Below are positions 4,931 to 11,314 of a stretch of DNA of 11,682 nucleotides, piece by piece. The stretch lies in the NCBI GenBank assembly GCA_020724685.1, contig DYGP01000014.1, forward strand, positions 1-11,682. The letters are read 5' to 3'. Both the position numbers and the translations under genes were made by a program. The notes under the pieces are model-generated. The model made no database searches, was not told the origin of the DNA, and was given only the letters and a program-made list of their open reading frames with translations. Each line of letters starts with the position of its first letter. Position 1 is the first letter of the stretch. Origin of the DNA: Candidatus Paceibacter sp. Lineage in GTDB: Bacteria; Patescibacteriota; Minisyncoccia; UBA6257; GWB1-50-10.

Positions 4931-4938
4931 GATATACT
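4930..4938 (+). promoter_or_regulatory. Extended -10 promoter for the DUF2892-mutY pair
   Basis: TGATATACT begins with the last T of the preceding terminator. No -35 match lies at the expected distance (4910-4915 is inside the terminator stem). It predicts a leader of about 28 nt before ATG 4974, with a two-codon AUG-GUU-stop at 4960-4968 inside it. Confidence 0.5.
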
Positions 4939-4973
4939 GATAAAAAGGTCGTTTCTCGAATGGTTTAAAAAAT

Positions 4974-5213
4974 ATGGAAAGAAATTTGGGGGTGCTTGAT
5001 AAAATAATCAGGGGAGTGGCCGGTCTCGGGCTTATCTTTGTCTCGGCAAACGATTTTGTCGGATCGGGCGCCATATCGGTGATTTTCTTCGTACTCGGCT
5101 TGATTCTTATATTCGAATCAATGTTCGGTTTCTGTTTTGTATACAAAATCCTCGGCGTGAATACCAACAAGAAAAAGCCCGTTACGGAGGATCCTTCTGC
5201 GCCGCAAGAATAA
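4974..5213 (+). CDS. DUF2892 (YgaP-like) small membrane protein
   Basis: A 79-residue inner-membrane protein with two hydrophobic segments (about residues 12-26 and 30-54) and a charged C-terminal tail. The pattern NLGVLDKIIRGVAGLGLI at the start and GFCFVYKILGVNT after the second helix matches the DUF2892 family (typical N-G-xx-DRIIR...GFCPLYxLLGINT), also found fused to rhodanese in YgaP. The stand-alone role is unknown; the family Cys (here C53) is retained, while the usual CP pair is CF. It starts 44 nt after the upstream terminator and its stop is 13 nt before mutY, so the two are probably co-transcribed. No Shine-Dalgarno motif. Confidence 0.85.
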   Translation: MERNLGVLDKIIRGVAGLGLIFVSANDFVGSGAISVIFFVLGLILIFESMFGFCFVYKILGVNTNKKKPVTEDPSAPQE

Positions 5214-5228
5214 TTTTCCGAGGAAAAT
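5213..5228. promoter_or_regulatory. Inverted repeat covering the mutY ribosome binding site and start codon
   Basis: ATTTTCC (5213-5219) and GGAAAAT (5222-5228) are perfect inverted arms around a 2-nt centre. They include the short GAGG (5220-5223) and the first two bases of the mutY ATG. Paired in the mRNA, the arm would hide the start site. Confidence 0.55.
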
Positions 5229-6033
5229 GAAGAAAATCGAGATAACGCCCTGGGCGCGGGCGGCGTTTCAGAGGCGCGTATGGGAATTTTACGGAAAACA
5301 CAGAAGGGATTTTCCGTGGCGTTTTGAAAAGAGCGCGTATGCGGTTTTTGTCTCTGAAGTCATGCTTCAGCAGACCCAGACGGCTCGCGTACTTCCAAAA
5401 TACGAGATGTTTCTCCGCGAATTTCCCGATTTCGAATCTCTTGCAAAAGCGAATCCGAAACGGGTTTTGCGCGCTTGGAGCGGGCTCGGATATAACAGAA
5501 GAGCGCTCATGCTTCACGATGCGGCGAAGATCGTTGCGAGAAAGTATCGCGGCGTCCTCCCCGCCGACAGAAAGGCTCTCGAAGAGCTTCCGGGCATAGG
5601 GAAAGGAACGTCAGGCGCTCTTATGGCGTTTATATTCAACACTCCCGAACCTTTTATTGAAACGAACATAAGAAGGGTTTTCTTGCATCATTTTTTTTCC
5701 TCTTCCCGAAAGAAAATAAAAGACGACGAAATCGCGCGTTTCGTGTCATACACTTTTGATCGGAGAAATCCGAGGGAGTGGTGTTACGCTCTTATGGATT
5801 ACGGATCCTGGCTGGGATTGAATAAAAAAACAGATCCAAACAGAAAAAGCGCGGGATACAAAAAACAGAAAGCGTTTCGGGGGTCCGATAGGGAAATTCG
5901 CGGGTTTATACTCGCGAAATTTCTCGCCGGCGAACCGATTTTTCCGAAAGACGTTGCGGCAAAATTCAACGCAGAAATCATCAGGGTGAAATCAATCGTC
6001 GAAAAAATGAAACGGGAGAAGCTCATCCGCTGA
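5227..6033 (+). CDS. mutY: MutY-like adenine DNA glycosylase without iron-sulfur cluster or NUDIX-like domain
   Basis: MutY removes adenine mispaired with 8-oxoguanine. The 268-residue product has the HhH-GPD fold: FPWR (29-32), SEVMLQQTQTARV (43-55) with catalytic E44, GLGYNRRA (86-93), and the helix-hairpin-helix LPGIGKGTSGAL (121-132). G127 stands where endonuclease III has its catalytic Lys, as expected of a monofunctional enzyme. The Asp of the family ILDGNVxRV loop is replaced by Glu (E145 in FIETNIRRV). The four cysteines of the 4Fe-4S loop are missing: the only Cys is C186, and ALMDYGSWLGLNKKTDPNRK fills the site. In place of the ~100-residue 8-oxoG-recognising C-terminal domain there is a short, possibly winged-helix segment (221-268). 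Specificity is therefore uncertain. Confidence 0.85.
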   Translation: MKKIEITPWARAAFQRRVWEFYGKHRRDFPWRFEKSAYAVFVSEVMLQQTQTARVLPKYEMFLREFPDFESLAKANPKRVLRAWSGLGYNRRALMLHDAAKIVARKYRGVLPADRKALEELPGIGKGTSGALMAFIFNTPEPFIETNIRRVFLHHFFSSSRKKIKDDEIARFVSYTFDRRNPREWCYALMDYGSWLGLNKKTDPNRKSAGYKKQKAFRGSDREIRGFILAKFLAGEPIFPKDVAAKFNAEIIRVKSIVEKMKREKLIR

Positions 6034-6042
6034 TGTTTTTTA

Positions 6043-6051
6043 TGGTATAGT
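6043..6051 (+). promoter_or_regulatory. Extended -10 promoter of the tRNA-binding protein gene, predicted leaderless
   Basis: TGGTATAGT is a TGn extended -10 with no recognisable -35. Only six bases (6052-6057) separate the hexamer from ATG 6058, so the usual start distance places +1 on the A of the ATG. Confidence 0.65.
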
Positions 6052-6057
6052 ACGCGC

Positions 6058-6384
6058 ATGGAAACCATTTCATTCGATGAATTTAAAAAAATCGACATCA
6101 GGACCGCCACAATCGTCGAAGCCGAAGATGTTCCCGAATCGGAAAAGCTTGTCAAATTGCAGGTTGATCTTGGGGGCGAAACGCGGCAGATTATCGCGGG
6201 CATAAAAAATTCCTACCCTCCGGAATCCCTTAAGGGACGGAACATTATTATTGTTGCAAATCTTGCTCCGAGAGATCTTATGGGTCATAAGAGCGAAGGA
6301 ATGCTTCTCGCGACGCGCGATTCGAGCGGCATCGCCCTCCTTGCTCCGGATCGCGACGTTTCGTCGGGACTGCCGATCACGTGA
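6058..6384 (+). CDS. Stand-alone tRNA-binding OB-fold protein (MetRS C-terminal / Trbp111 type)
   Basis: The 108-residue product is one tRNA-binding domain like those at the C-terminus of bacterial methionyl-tRNA synthetase and in free Trbp111/CsaA proteins, which bind the outside corner of tRNA as dimers. The OB-fold motifs are clear: FKKIDIRTATIVEAEDVPESEKLVKLQVDL (residues 9-38, with the SEKLVKL pattern), RQIIAGI (43-49), and IIIVANLAPRDLMGHKSEGMLLA (63-85), the family VVVNLKPxKLMGxxSxGMLLA block. It may act in trans for a MetRS lacking this domain; that enzyme is not in the window. It is 24 nt after mutY with its own promoter, and converges on the minus-strand PEGA gene with a 4-nt gap. 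Confidence 0.92.
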   Translation: METISFDEFKKIDIRTATIVEAEDVPESEKLVKLQVDLGGETRQIIAGIKNSYPPESLKGRNIIIVANLAPRDLMGHKSEGMLLATRDSSGIALLAPDRDVSSGLPIT

Positions 6385-6388
6385 TGTT

Positions 6389-7753
6389 TTAAAATCGTAT
6401 CCGGAATATGGCGAAGGCGTCGCTCTCTTTCTCAATCACGTAGATTCCGTCTTTGGAAAAAAACACGCTCGAAAGCGGTTCCGTAACGGTTGCCGTATTT
6501 ATCGTTCCCCCCCGCGGATCGATTTCGGAGACCGTTATTTTTCCCGATGATTCGAGAAAAATGAACGAAGGGAAAGAAGGAAGCCAGAACAAATTCGTTT
6601 TTTTGTTTATCTCAATGGGTTTGATTCCGAGAGAAGAAATCGTCCCTTTTTCGAATTTAAGATCGCCGTCATCTTTCTCCGCGTAGTATATAAACACCTT
6701 TTTTTCGGAATCAACCCACGCAATTTTCTTCCCGTCCGGAGAAGGAGCGAATGATTGTACGTTTTCGGCGATTTTCTTTGCGGGACCGAACTCCCTTTCA
6801 AAGACAAACAAATGATCGTTTCCGTCGGTAAAGAAAAAATTCGATCCCGCTGCCTCGAATCTCTTGATCCGATCCACCGGTCCGAGATCGAACGAAATCG
6901 ATTTTTTCAAAAGGAGATTCGCTCCGGTGATTTTTCCCGTTTGGTCGATTCCAAACACCTCATTTCCGTTTTCGGCGAGCATTGATATCGACGAGGTCGC
7001 ATCCGTTATTTTTTCCAATTCGATCTTTTTAAAATCAAGCGCGTATATCGATTCGCCGCTTGCAATAACAACTTTTTCTTCGCTGAAGGGATGGATTACG
7101 GCGTGCTGAAGAGGGGTTTTTTCGGGAGATCCGAGTTGTCTCGATCTCAGCGAATCGAATATTTCACCGACATTAATCGACGTTCTCGGATCTTTTGCGT
7201 TCAGGAAGAACAAAACTCCGTTTTCTCCCTCCGTGATTATCCAATCCGATCCCTCTCTTGACGCAAACACGTCTGTTCCCCGGATTTCCCCTCCGAGGAA
7301 TCGGAGTCCGTCTTTCTCCGTTCGCTCGATAAAACCGCTTTTAATCAGAACAACGGTATCGGCGGTTGATGTCGCGACAAATTCCCGGCGGGGAATTTCG
7401 GGCCAGAGCCTGATGAAGCTTGCGGCGGAAAAAAGACCTTCCTCCACGCGAAGATCCTTTTCCCACGATCCGTAGCCCTCTCTCCGGACGGAAACGTGAT
7501 ATGTTCTCGGTAAAAGTTTGTCGAGTACGACGCCCCGGTTCAATATCCCGGCCGTTTTGTCCGTCGGTTCTCCGTTGATGAATATCGTTGCGTCCGCGGG
7601 AGAAAACTTGAGATATATCCCTCCTGTTTTAACAATCCGCATGGCGTCCCAATCAAAAACGATTCCCTGAGCGGATGTGATAAGGTATGCTCCCCACACA
7701 AGGAAGACGACCGCAAAAGCATAATATACAACTTTCCTTTTCCGAAGGGTCAT
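6389..7753 (-). CDS. Membrane-anchored PEGA-domain protein with predicted extracytoplasmic beta-propeller
   Basis: The 454-residue protein begins with basic residues (MTLRKRK) and one hydrophobic segment (8-26), so most of it should face outside. A PEGA domain follows (about 44-113): GGIYLKFSPADATIFINGEP, then the GxxxxLLPRTYHVSVRREGY turn typical of these surface-associated beta modules. The remainder (about 120-454) has spaced beta-strand repeats such as FAPSPDGKKIAWVDSEKKVF and FFSKDGIYVIEKESDAFAIF, like TolB/WD40-type propellers; blade number cannot be fixed by eye. Function is unknown; an envelope or peptidoglycan-linked role is inferred from the PEGA domain and from its position divergent from mreB. 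No terminator separates it from the convergent upstream gene. Confidence 0.85.
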   Translation of the reverse strand: MTLRKRKVVYYAFAVVFLVWGAYLITSAQGIVFDWDAMRIVKTGGIYLKFSPADATIFINGEPTDKTAGILNRGVVLDKLLPRTYHVSVRREGYGSWEKDLRVEEGLFSAASFIRLWPEIPRREFVATSTADTVVLIKSGFIERTEKDGLRFLGGEIRGTDVFASREGSDWIITEGENGVLFFLNAKDPRTSINVGEIFDSLRSRQLGSPEKTPLQHAVIHPFSEEKVVIASGESIYALDFKKIELEKITDATSSISMLAENGNEVFGIDQTGKITGANLLLKKSISFDLGPVDRIKRFEAAGSNFFFTDGNDHLFVFEREFGPAKKIAENVQSFAPSPDGKKIAWVDSEKKVFIYYAEKDDGDLKFEKGTISSLGIKPIEINKKTNLFWLPSFPSFIFLESSGKITVSEIDPRGGTINTATVTEPLSSVFFSKDGIYVIEKESDAFAIFRIRF

Positions 7754-7769
7754 GTTTGATTATTTCAAC

Positions 7770-7778
7770 GGTATATCA
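7770..7778 (-). promoter_or_regulatory. Extended -10 promoter of the PEGA gene
   Basis: On the minus strand this reads TGATATACC, a TGn extended -10 16 nt before the ATG (7753-7751), predicting a leader of about 10 nt. TTGTGA, 15 nt upstream of the hexamer, is a possible weak -35. Confidence 0.45.
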
Positions 7779-7830
7779 TTTTTGAGCAACTCACAACTTT
7801 GGATGCTCGCTAAGGTTCGGCGTCCCGGAT

Positions 7831-7857
7831 TTACATCCCTGAGGGGATTTATTGTAA
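7831..7857. repeat. Hairpin-forming inverted repeat between the two divergent promoters
   Basis: TTACA (7831-7835) pairs with TGTAA (7853-7857) and TCCC (7836-7839) with GGGA (7844-7847) around a TGAG loop, leaving a TTTAT bulge. A direct repeat GGATTTA (7827-7833 and 7845-7851) overlaps it. It lies between the PEGA and mreB -10 elements, so it is probably a DNA site rather than part of either mRNA. Confidence 0.4.
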
Positions 7858-7887
7858 GTTCCTTTTCGTTGTATTAGAGTAACTGTG

Positions 7888-7893
7888 TATAAG
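7888..7893 (+). promoter_or_regulatory. -10 element of mreB, predicted leaderless
   Basis: TATAAG lies six bases before ATG 7900. The preceding bases are TGTG, offset by one from a strict TGn. No good -35 is visible. The in-frame GTG at 7885 overlaps this element, which argues for ATG 7900 as the true start. Confidence 0.5.
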
Positions 7894-7899
7894 AAACCA

Positions 7900-8907
7900 A
7901 TGTTTGTACGAAAAATAGGAATCGATCTCGGAACCACGAATACACTCGTTTTCCTTCCTGATAAGGGAATTGTGATAAACGAACCGACTGTCGTCGCGCT
8001 CCGGAAGCCGGACAACACCGTTCTTGCCGTCGGCGCGGAAGCGAAAGAAATGGTAGGACGCACCCCGGACGATATCGTGACGTATAAACCGCTCAAGGAC
8101 GGAGTGATTGCGGAGTATTACATTACGGAGGCGATGCTCAATTATTTCATCTCAAAAAGCATCGGCGGTTTCAACATGTTCCGTCCCGAGGTTGTTATTT
8201 CGGTGCCTGCCGGGATAACGTCCACGGAATATCGCGCCGTCATGAATGCGGCGAAAGAAGCGGGAGCGAGGGAGGTTTATCTCGTGAAGGAGCCCTTGCT
8301 TGCATCGCTTGGCGCGGGGATACCCATCAACTCATCGGAAGGAAACATGATTGTAAACATCGGCGGCGGGACGACTGAGGTTGCTGTTATATCGCTCGGA
8401 GGTATCGTCGCATGGTCGAGTCTCCGCGTCGCGGGGAACAGATTTGACCACTCGATCATGGAATATATAAAGAAGAAATACGGGCTTGCGATCGGGGAAG
8501 GGACCGCGGAGAACATAAAAATAACGATTGGGACGGCAATCCCGAACAAGAATAAAACGGAGATGAAGATCCGCGGAAGAGACCTCTCGTCCGGTCTCCC
8601 GAAGGACCTCATCATCAATTCGAACGAGGTCGCAGAAGCGATAAATTCCCACCTTGTCGATATCGTGAATTCGGTCCAGTCGGTGTTCAACGTAACCCCT
8701 CCCGAACTTGCCGCGGACATCATGGAGAAGGGGGTGATCATGTCCGGAGGAAGTTCCCAATTGAGGGATTTCGACGAATTTTTCAAACGTTCCCTTGGAG
8801 TTTCGGCGTACATTGCGGAAGATCCCATTCTGTGCGTTGCAAAGGGCACCGCAACGATATTGAACCATCTGGAGATATACAAAAAAACGCTTCTCAACAG
8901 GAGATAA
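7900..8907 (+). CDS. mreB: Rod-shape-determining actin homologue MreB
   Basis: MreB forms membrane-attached filaments that direct lateral wall synthesis. The 335-residue product covers the whole family: phosphate-1 loop IGIDLGTTNTLVF (6-18), VGRTPDDIVTYKPLKDGVIA, REVYLVKEP (123-132) with the hydrolysis-related Glu E131, phosphate-2 loop VNIGGGTTEVAVISLGGIV, RVAGNRFD, RGRDLSSGLPK and PPELAADIMEKGVIMSGGSSQ. The phosphate-2 Asp (family VDIGGGT) is Asn here, N153. ATG 7900 is chosen over GTG 7885 because the GTG overlaps the -10 and MFVRKIGIDLGT is the usual family start. No mreC or mreD is adjacent; instead holB follows after 3 nt, its ribosome binding site lying inside the mreB end. Confidence 0.96.
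   Translation: MFVRKIGIDLGTTNTLVFLPDKGIVINEPTVVALRKPDNTVLAVGAEAKEMVGRTPDDIVTYKPLKDGVIAEYYITEAMLNYFISKSIGGFNMFRPEVVISVPAGITSTEYRAVMNAAKEAGAREVYLVKEPLLASLGAGIPINSSEGNMIVNIGGGTTEVAVISLGGIVAWSSLRVAGNRFDHSIMEYIKKKYGLAIGEGTAENIKITIGTAIPNKNKTEMKIRGRDLSSGLPKDLIINSNEVAEAINSHLVDIVNSVQSVFNVTPPELAADIMEKGVIMSGGSSQLRDFDEFFKRSLGVSAYIAEDPILCVAKGTATILNHLEIYKKTLLNRR
8899..8903 (+). promoter_or_regulatory. Ribosome binding site of holB inside mreB
   Basis: AGGAG lies 7 nt before ATG 8911 and within the last codons of mreB. It is the best-spaced Shine-Dalgarno sequence in the window and indicates that mreB and holB are on one mRNA. Confidence 0.75.
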
Positions 8908-8910
8908 CCG

Positions 8911-9693
8911 ATGCTTTTCGGGTACGAGAAAAAAGAGAACGATTTCAGGGAAGCCGCCCTTTCGGGCGCCCTCGGGCACGCGTACCTTTTTTTCGGAGAT
9001 TCGGGAATCGGAAAAAGAACGTTTGCCCATTCATTTGCGAATTTTCTCGAGAACGGCTCTTTTGGCGTTCCCGAGGCGCCTCTTCTTGATGCCCGGATTT
9101 TTTCTCCGGACGAGAAGAACGTTTTTTCCGTCGATAAGGCCCGGGAGATAAAAACCTTTCTTTTTCAGCGCCCGTTCCGTTCTCCGCGAAGAACGGTGAT
9201 CGTGGATGACTCCGAAACGCTTACGGAAGAAGCTCAGGCATCCTTGCTCAAGGTGGTTGAAGAGCCCCCGCCGTCCGGTCTCGTGATTTTTGTCGCTTCC
9301 CGCGAAGAAATCTTTTTCCGCCCCCTCCTGTCCCGTCTCACAAGGATCTATTTTCCGAGAATGTCATCCGCGGAGCTCGTCCGAGTCTTGCGATCGGAAT
9401 ATGGAGTGGAAACCGCGAGAGGCGAGAAGGTGGCGAAGGATTCTTTCGGAAGCGTTGGGAGAGCGCTTTCCTCGCTTTTTCCTCCCGAAGAAGAGGAGAA
9501 AAAAGGGGATGATTTCGGGGAGAGTCTTGAACGGGAAATTCTCTCTCTGAGAAGGAAGGGGATTTTAAAAAACGCCCCCCTCATCGCGGAGCTTCTCCGA
9601 AAAAAAGCGCTTTGGGAAAGGTACAATTTGAACGCCCCTCTGCAAAAAAAATCGGTATCGTATATAATACAGAAACATGAACGAACTTTTTGA
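8911..9693 (+). CDS. holB: DNA polymerase III delta-prime subunit
   Basis: Delta-prime is the stator of the clamp loader that places the sliding clamp on DNA. The 260-residue product has an AAA+ fold: HAYLFFGDSGIGKRT with Walker A at 29-37, FSVDKAREIKTFLFQRPFRS (72-91), Walker B-like RTVIVDDSETLTEEAQASLL (94-113), VVEEPPPSGLVIFVAS (115-130) and sensor/arginine-finger SRL at 141-143 (usually SRC). The family zinc module between Walker A and VDxxR is shortened and the protein has no cysteine at all, so no zinc is bound. The C-terminal collar domain is short compared with the ~330-residue E. coli protein. It could be another small clamp-loader paralogue, but delta-prime fits best. Its last 17 nt overlap frr. 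Confidence 0.85.
   Translation: MLFGYEKKENDFREAALSGALGHAYLFFGDSGIGKRTFAHSFANFLENGSFGVPEAPLLDARIFSPDEKNVFSVDKAREIKTFLFQRPFRSPRRTVIVDDSETLTEEAQASLLKVVEEPPPSGLVIFVASREEIFFRPLLSRLTRIYFPRMSSAELVRVLRSEYGVETARGEKVAKDSFGSVGRALSSLFPPEEEEKKGDDFGESLEREILSLRRKGILKNAPLIAELLRKKALWERYNLNAPLQKKSVSYIIQKHERTF
9663..9668 (+). promoter_or_regulatory. Consensus -10 inside holB for frr, predicted leaderless
   Basis: TATAAT, a perfect consensus -10, lies in the last codons of holB and 8 nt before ATG 9677. CTGCAA at 9640-9645 is a weak -35 at 17-nt spacing. It would start an frr transcript at or just before the ATG. Confidence 0.5.
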
Positions 9694-10228
9694 CCGCCTG
9701 GAAAAACAAATAAAATTAATCGAAGAATCTTTTAAGAAGGAGATGTCTGCTGTTCGCACCAATCGTCCCACCACAGGCATCGTTGAAGACATAAAAGTCT
9801 CGTATTACGACCAGATGACCCCCCTGAAGCATCTCGGTTCCGTCGGAATCGTTCCTCCGAGAGAAATACACATCCAGGTGTGGGACAAAGCGGCGGTGAC
9901 CGCGGTTGCCAAGGCGATCGATTCCGCGTCGCTCGGATTCTCTGCAAGCGTAGAAGGAACCGTTATTCGGGTGTTCCTCCCCGAGTTGAGCGAGGAGCGT
10001 CGGGAAGAGCTCGTGAAACACGTCAAGAAAATCCTGGAGCAATATCGCATACAAATCAGACATGCGCGGGATGAGGCGAATAAAGAGACAGAAAGGATGC
10101 TTGATGAGAACGAAATAGGGGAGGATGACCGTTTCCGGGGAAGAGAGCGGATACAGAAGATTATTGATGCAGCGAATGAGGCGATCGAAGGCATTTGCGA
10201 GACAAAAGTAAAGGAAATACGGGAATAA
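9677..10228 (+). CDS. frr: Ribosome recycling factor
   Basis: RRF, with EF-G, splits the post-termination ribosome. The 183-residue product has the family length (about 185) and both domains: the helical domain I (MNELFDRLEKQIKLIEESFKKE and RTNRPTTGIVEDIKVSYYD at the start; the C-terminal helices LVKHVKKILEQYRIQIRHARDEANK with the conserved RxxRDEAN cluster) and the beta domain II with LKHLGSVGIVPPREIHIQVWD and VEGTVIRVFLPELSEERREEL. It overlaps the end of holB by 17 nt and has no Shine-Dalgarno sequence, so it is either coupled to holB or read from its own short transcript. rseP follows after 6 nt. Confidence 0.97.
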   Translation: MNELFDRLEKQIKLIEESFKKEMSAVRTNRPTTGIVEDIKVSYYDQMTPLKHLGSVGIVPPREIHIQVWDKAAVTAVAKAIDSASLGFSASVEGTVIRVFLPELSEERREELVKHVKKILEQYRIQIRHARDEANKETERMLDENEIGEDDRFRGRERIQKIIDAANEAIEGICETKVKEIRE

Positions 10229-10232
10229 GGAG
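10227..10232 (+). promoter_or_regulatory. Ribosome binding site of rseP with very short spacing
   Basis: AAGGAG overlaps the frr stop codon and ends only 2 nt before ATG 10235, shorter than the usual 5-9 nt. It still marks frr-rseP as a coupled pair. Confidence 0.55.
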
Positions 10233-10234
10233 AC

Positions 10235-11296
10235 ATGGAAACCGTTCTCATCATCGCTGCGCTTTCGCTGCTTATTTTCGCCCATGAAGCGGGACATTTT
10301 CTTTCCGCAAAACTTTTTGGCGTGCGTGTCGATGAATTCGGCATCGGATTTCCTCCCCGTCTTTTCGGAAGAAAGATGGGAGAAACTTTATATTCGGTGA
10401 ATATTTTGCCGTTTGGCGGATTTGTGAAAATAGCGGGAGAGGATGGAGAAGAGTCGGATGAAAAAGAGAAAAAAAACCCCTCTTCGCTCGGTTTCTCAGA
10501 TGTCTCGATTCTCAAAAGGGTGCTTATTCTTTCGGGAGGCGTTCTTATGAATATTGTCGCGGGGTGGGCGCTTCTCTCGGTTGTGTTCATGTCGGGAATG
10601 CCGACTCATCTCGCGATCGGAGACGTCGCTTCGGGATCTCCCGCATTTGAGAGCGGGCTTGCGGCCGGGGACGTGATACTTTCCGTTTCGTCGGGAGAAG
10701 ATTTCCTTTCCGATCCCATTACCCCCGACGAGTTCAAGAATTTCGTTGCGGCTTCCGGAGAAAGCGAAATAACCCTTGAAATCCTGCGCGGGGGCGACGT
10801 TATGACCGTTGTGACGAACGGAAGAACAAATCCGCCGGAAGGACAAGGATCGCTTGGGGTGGCAATATCGATGACGGGGGTCCCGAAACAAGGTTTCTTT
10901 TCGGCGCTTGCGGAAGGAGCTAAAGAGACAGCGTCTTTTCTCGGTCTCATTGTCAGATTGTTTTACGATCTTGTTTCGGGAATATTCTCTTCTCCCGAAA
11001 CGATAAAGAACGTCGCCGGCCCCGTGGGAATCGTCGTGATTGCGCGACAGGCAAGCGATCTCGGATTTGTCTTTTTTATCCAGCTCCTCGCCCTTATTTC
11101 GCTCCAACTCGCCGTATTCAATCTCATTCCGATTCCCGCGCTTGACGGAGGGAGGATACTTTTTCTCCTATATGAAGCGATTTTCCGCGTTCCTGCGCCG
11201 AAGCGTCTCCAAACCATCGTAAACGCGGGAGGATTCATTTTTCTTGTCGCGCTGATGATATTCGTGACGTTTCAGGATATCGGAAGGTTTTTCTGA
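10235..11296 (+). CDS. rseP: Site-2 protease RseP (intramembrane zinc metalloprotease)
   Basis: Cuts membrane proteins within the bilayer, typically anti-sigma factors or leftover signal peptides. The 353-residue product has the HEAGH zinc motif (H17-H21) in TM1, PFGGFVKIAGEDGE on the cytoplasmic side, TM2 (about 93-115), one PDZ domain (about 126-200; GDVASGSPAFESGLAAGDVI), AGPVGIVVIA near 265, a long TM3 ending in NLIPIPALDGGRI, which supplies the third metal ligand D304, and TM4 (330-348). One PDZ instead of the two of E. coli RseP is common outside Proteobacteria. The usual partners between frr and rseP (uppS, cdsA, dxr) are missing. It ends in TGA, followed by a promoter and proS. Confidence 0.94.
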   Translation: METVLIIAALSLLIFAHEAGHFLSAKLFGVRVDEFGIGFPPRLFGRKMGETLYSVNILPFGGFVKIAGEDGEESDEKEKKNPSSLGFSDVSILKRVLILSGGVLMNIVAGWALLSVVFMSGMPTHLAIGDVASGSPAFESGLAAGDVILSVSSGEDFLSDPITPDEFKNFVAASGESEITLEILRGGDVMTVVTNGRTNPPEGQGSLGVAISMTGVPKQGFFSALAEGAKETASFLGLIVRLFYDLVSGIFSSPETIKNVAGPVGIVVIARQASDLGFVFFIQLLALISLQLAVFNLIPIPALDGGRILFLLYEAIFRVPAPKRLQTIVNAGGFIFLVALMIFVTFQDIGRFF

Positions 11297-11314
11297 ATTC
11301 CGATCCGGGGGCGA

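Noticed and set aside
7790..7870. tRNA-like GGTTCGGCGTCCC string upstream of mreB
   Set aside because: No acceptor stem, anticodon arm or symmetrical T-arm can be drawn around it.
7885..7899. GTG start five codons upstream for mreB
   Set aside because: It overlaps the -10 element, and the ATG at 7900 gives the usual MreB N-terminus.
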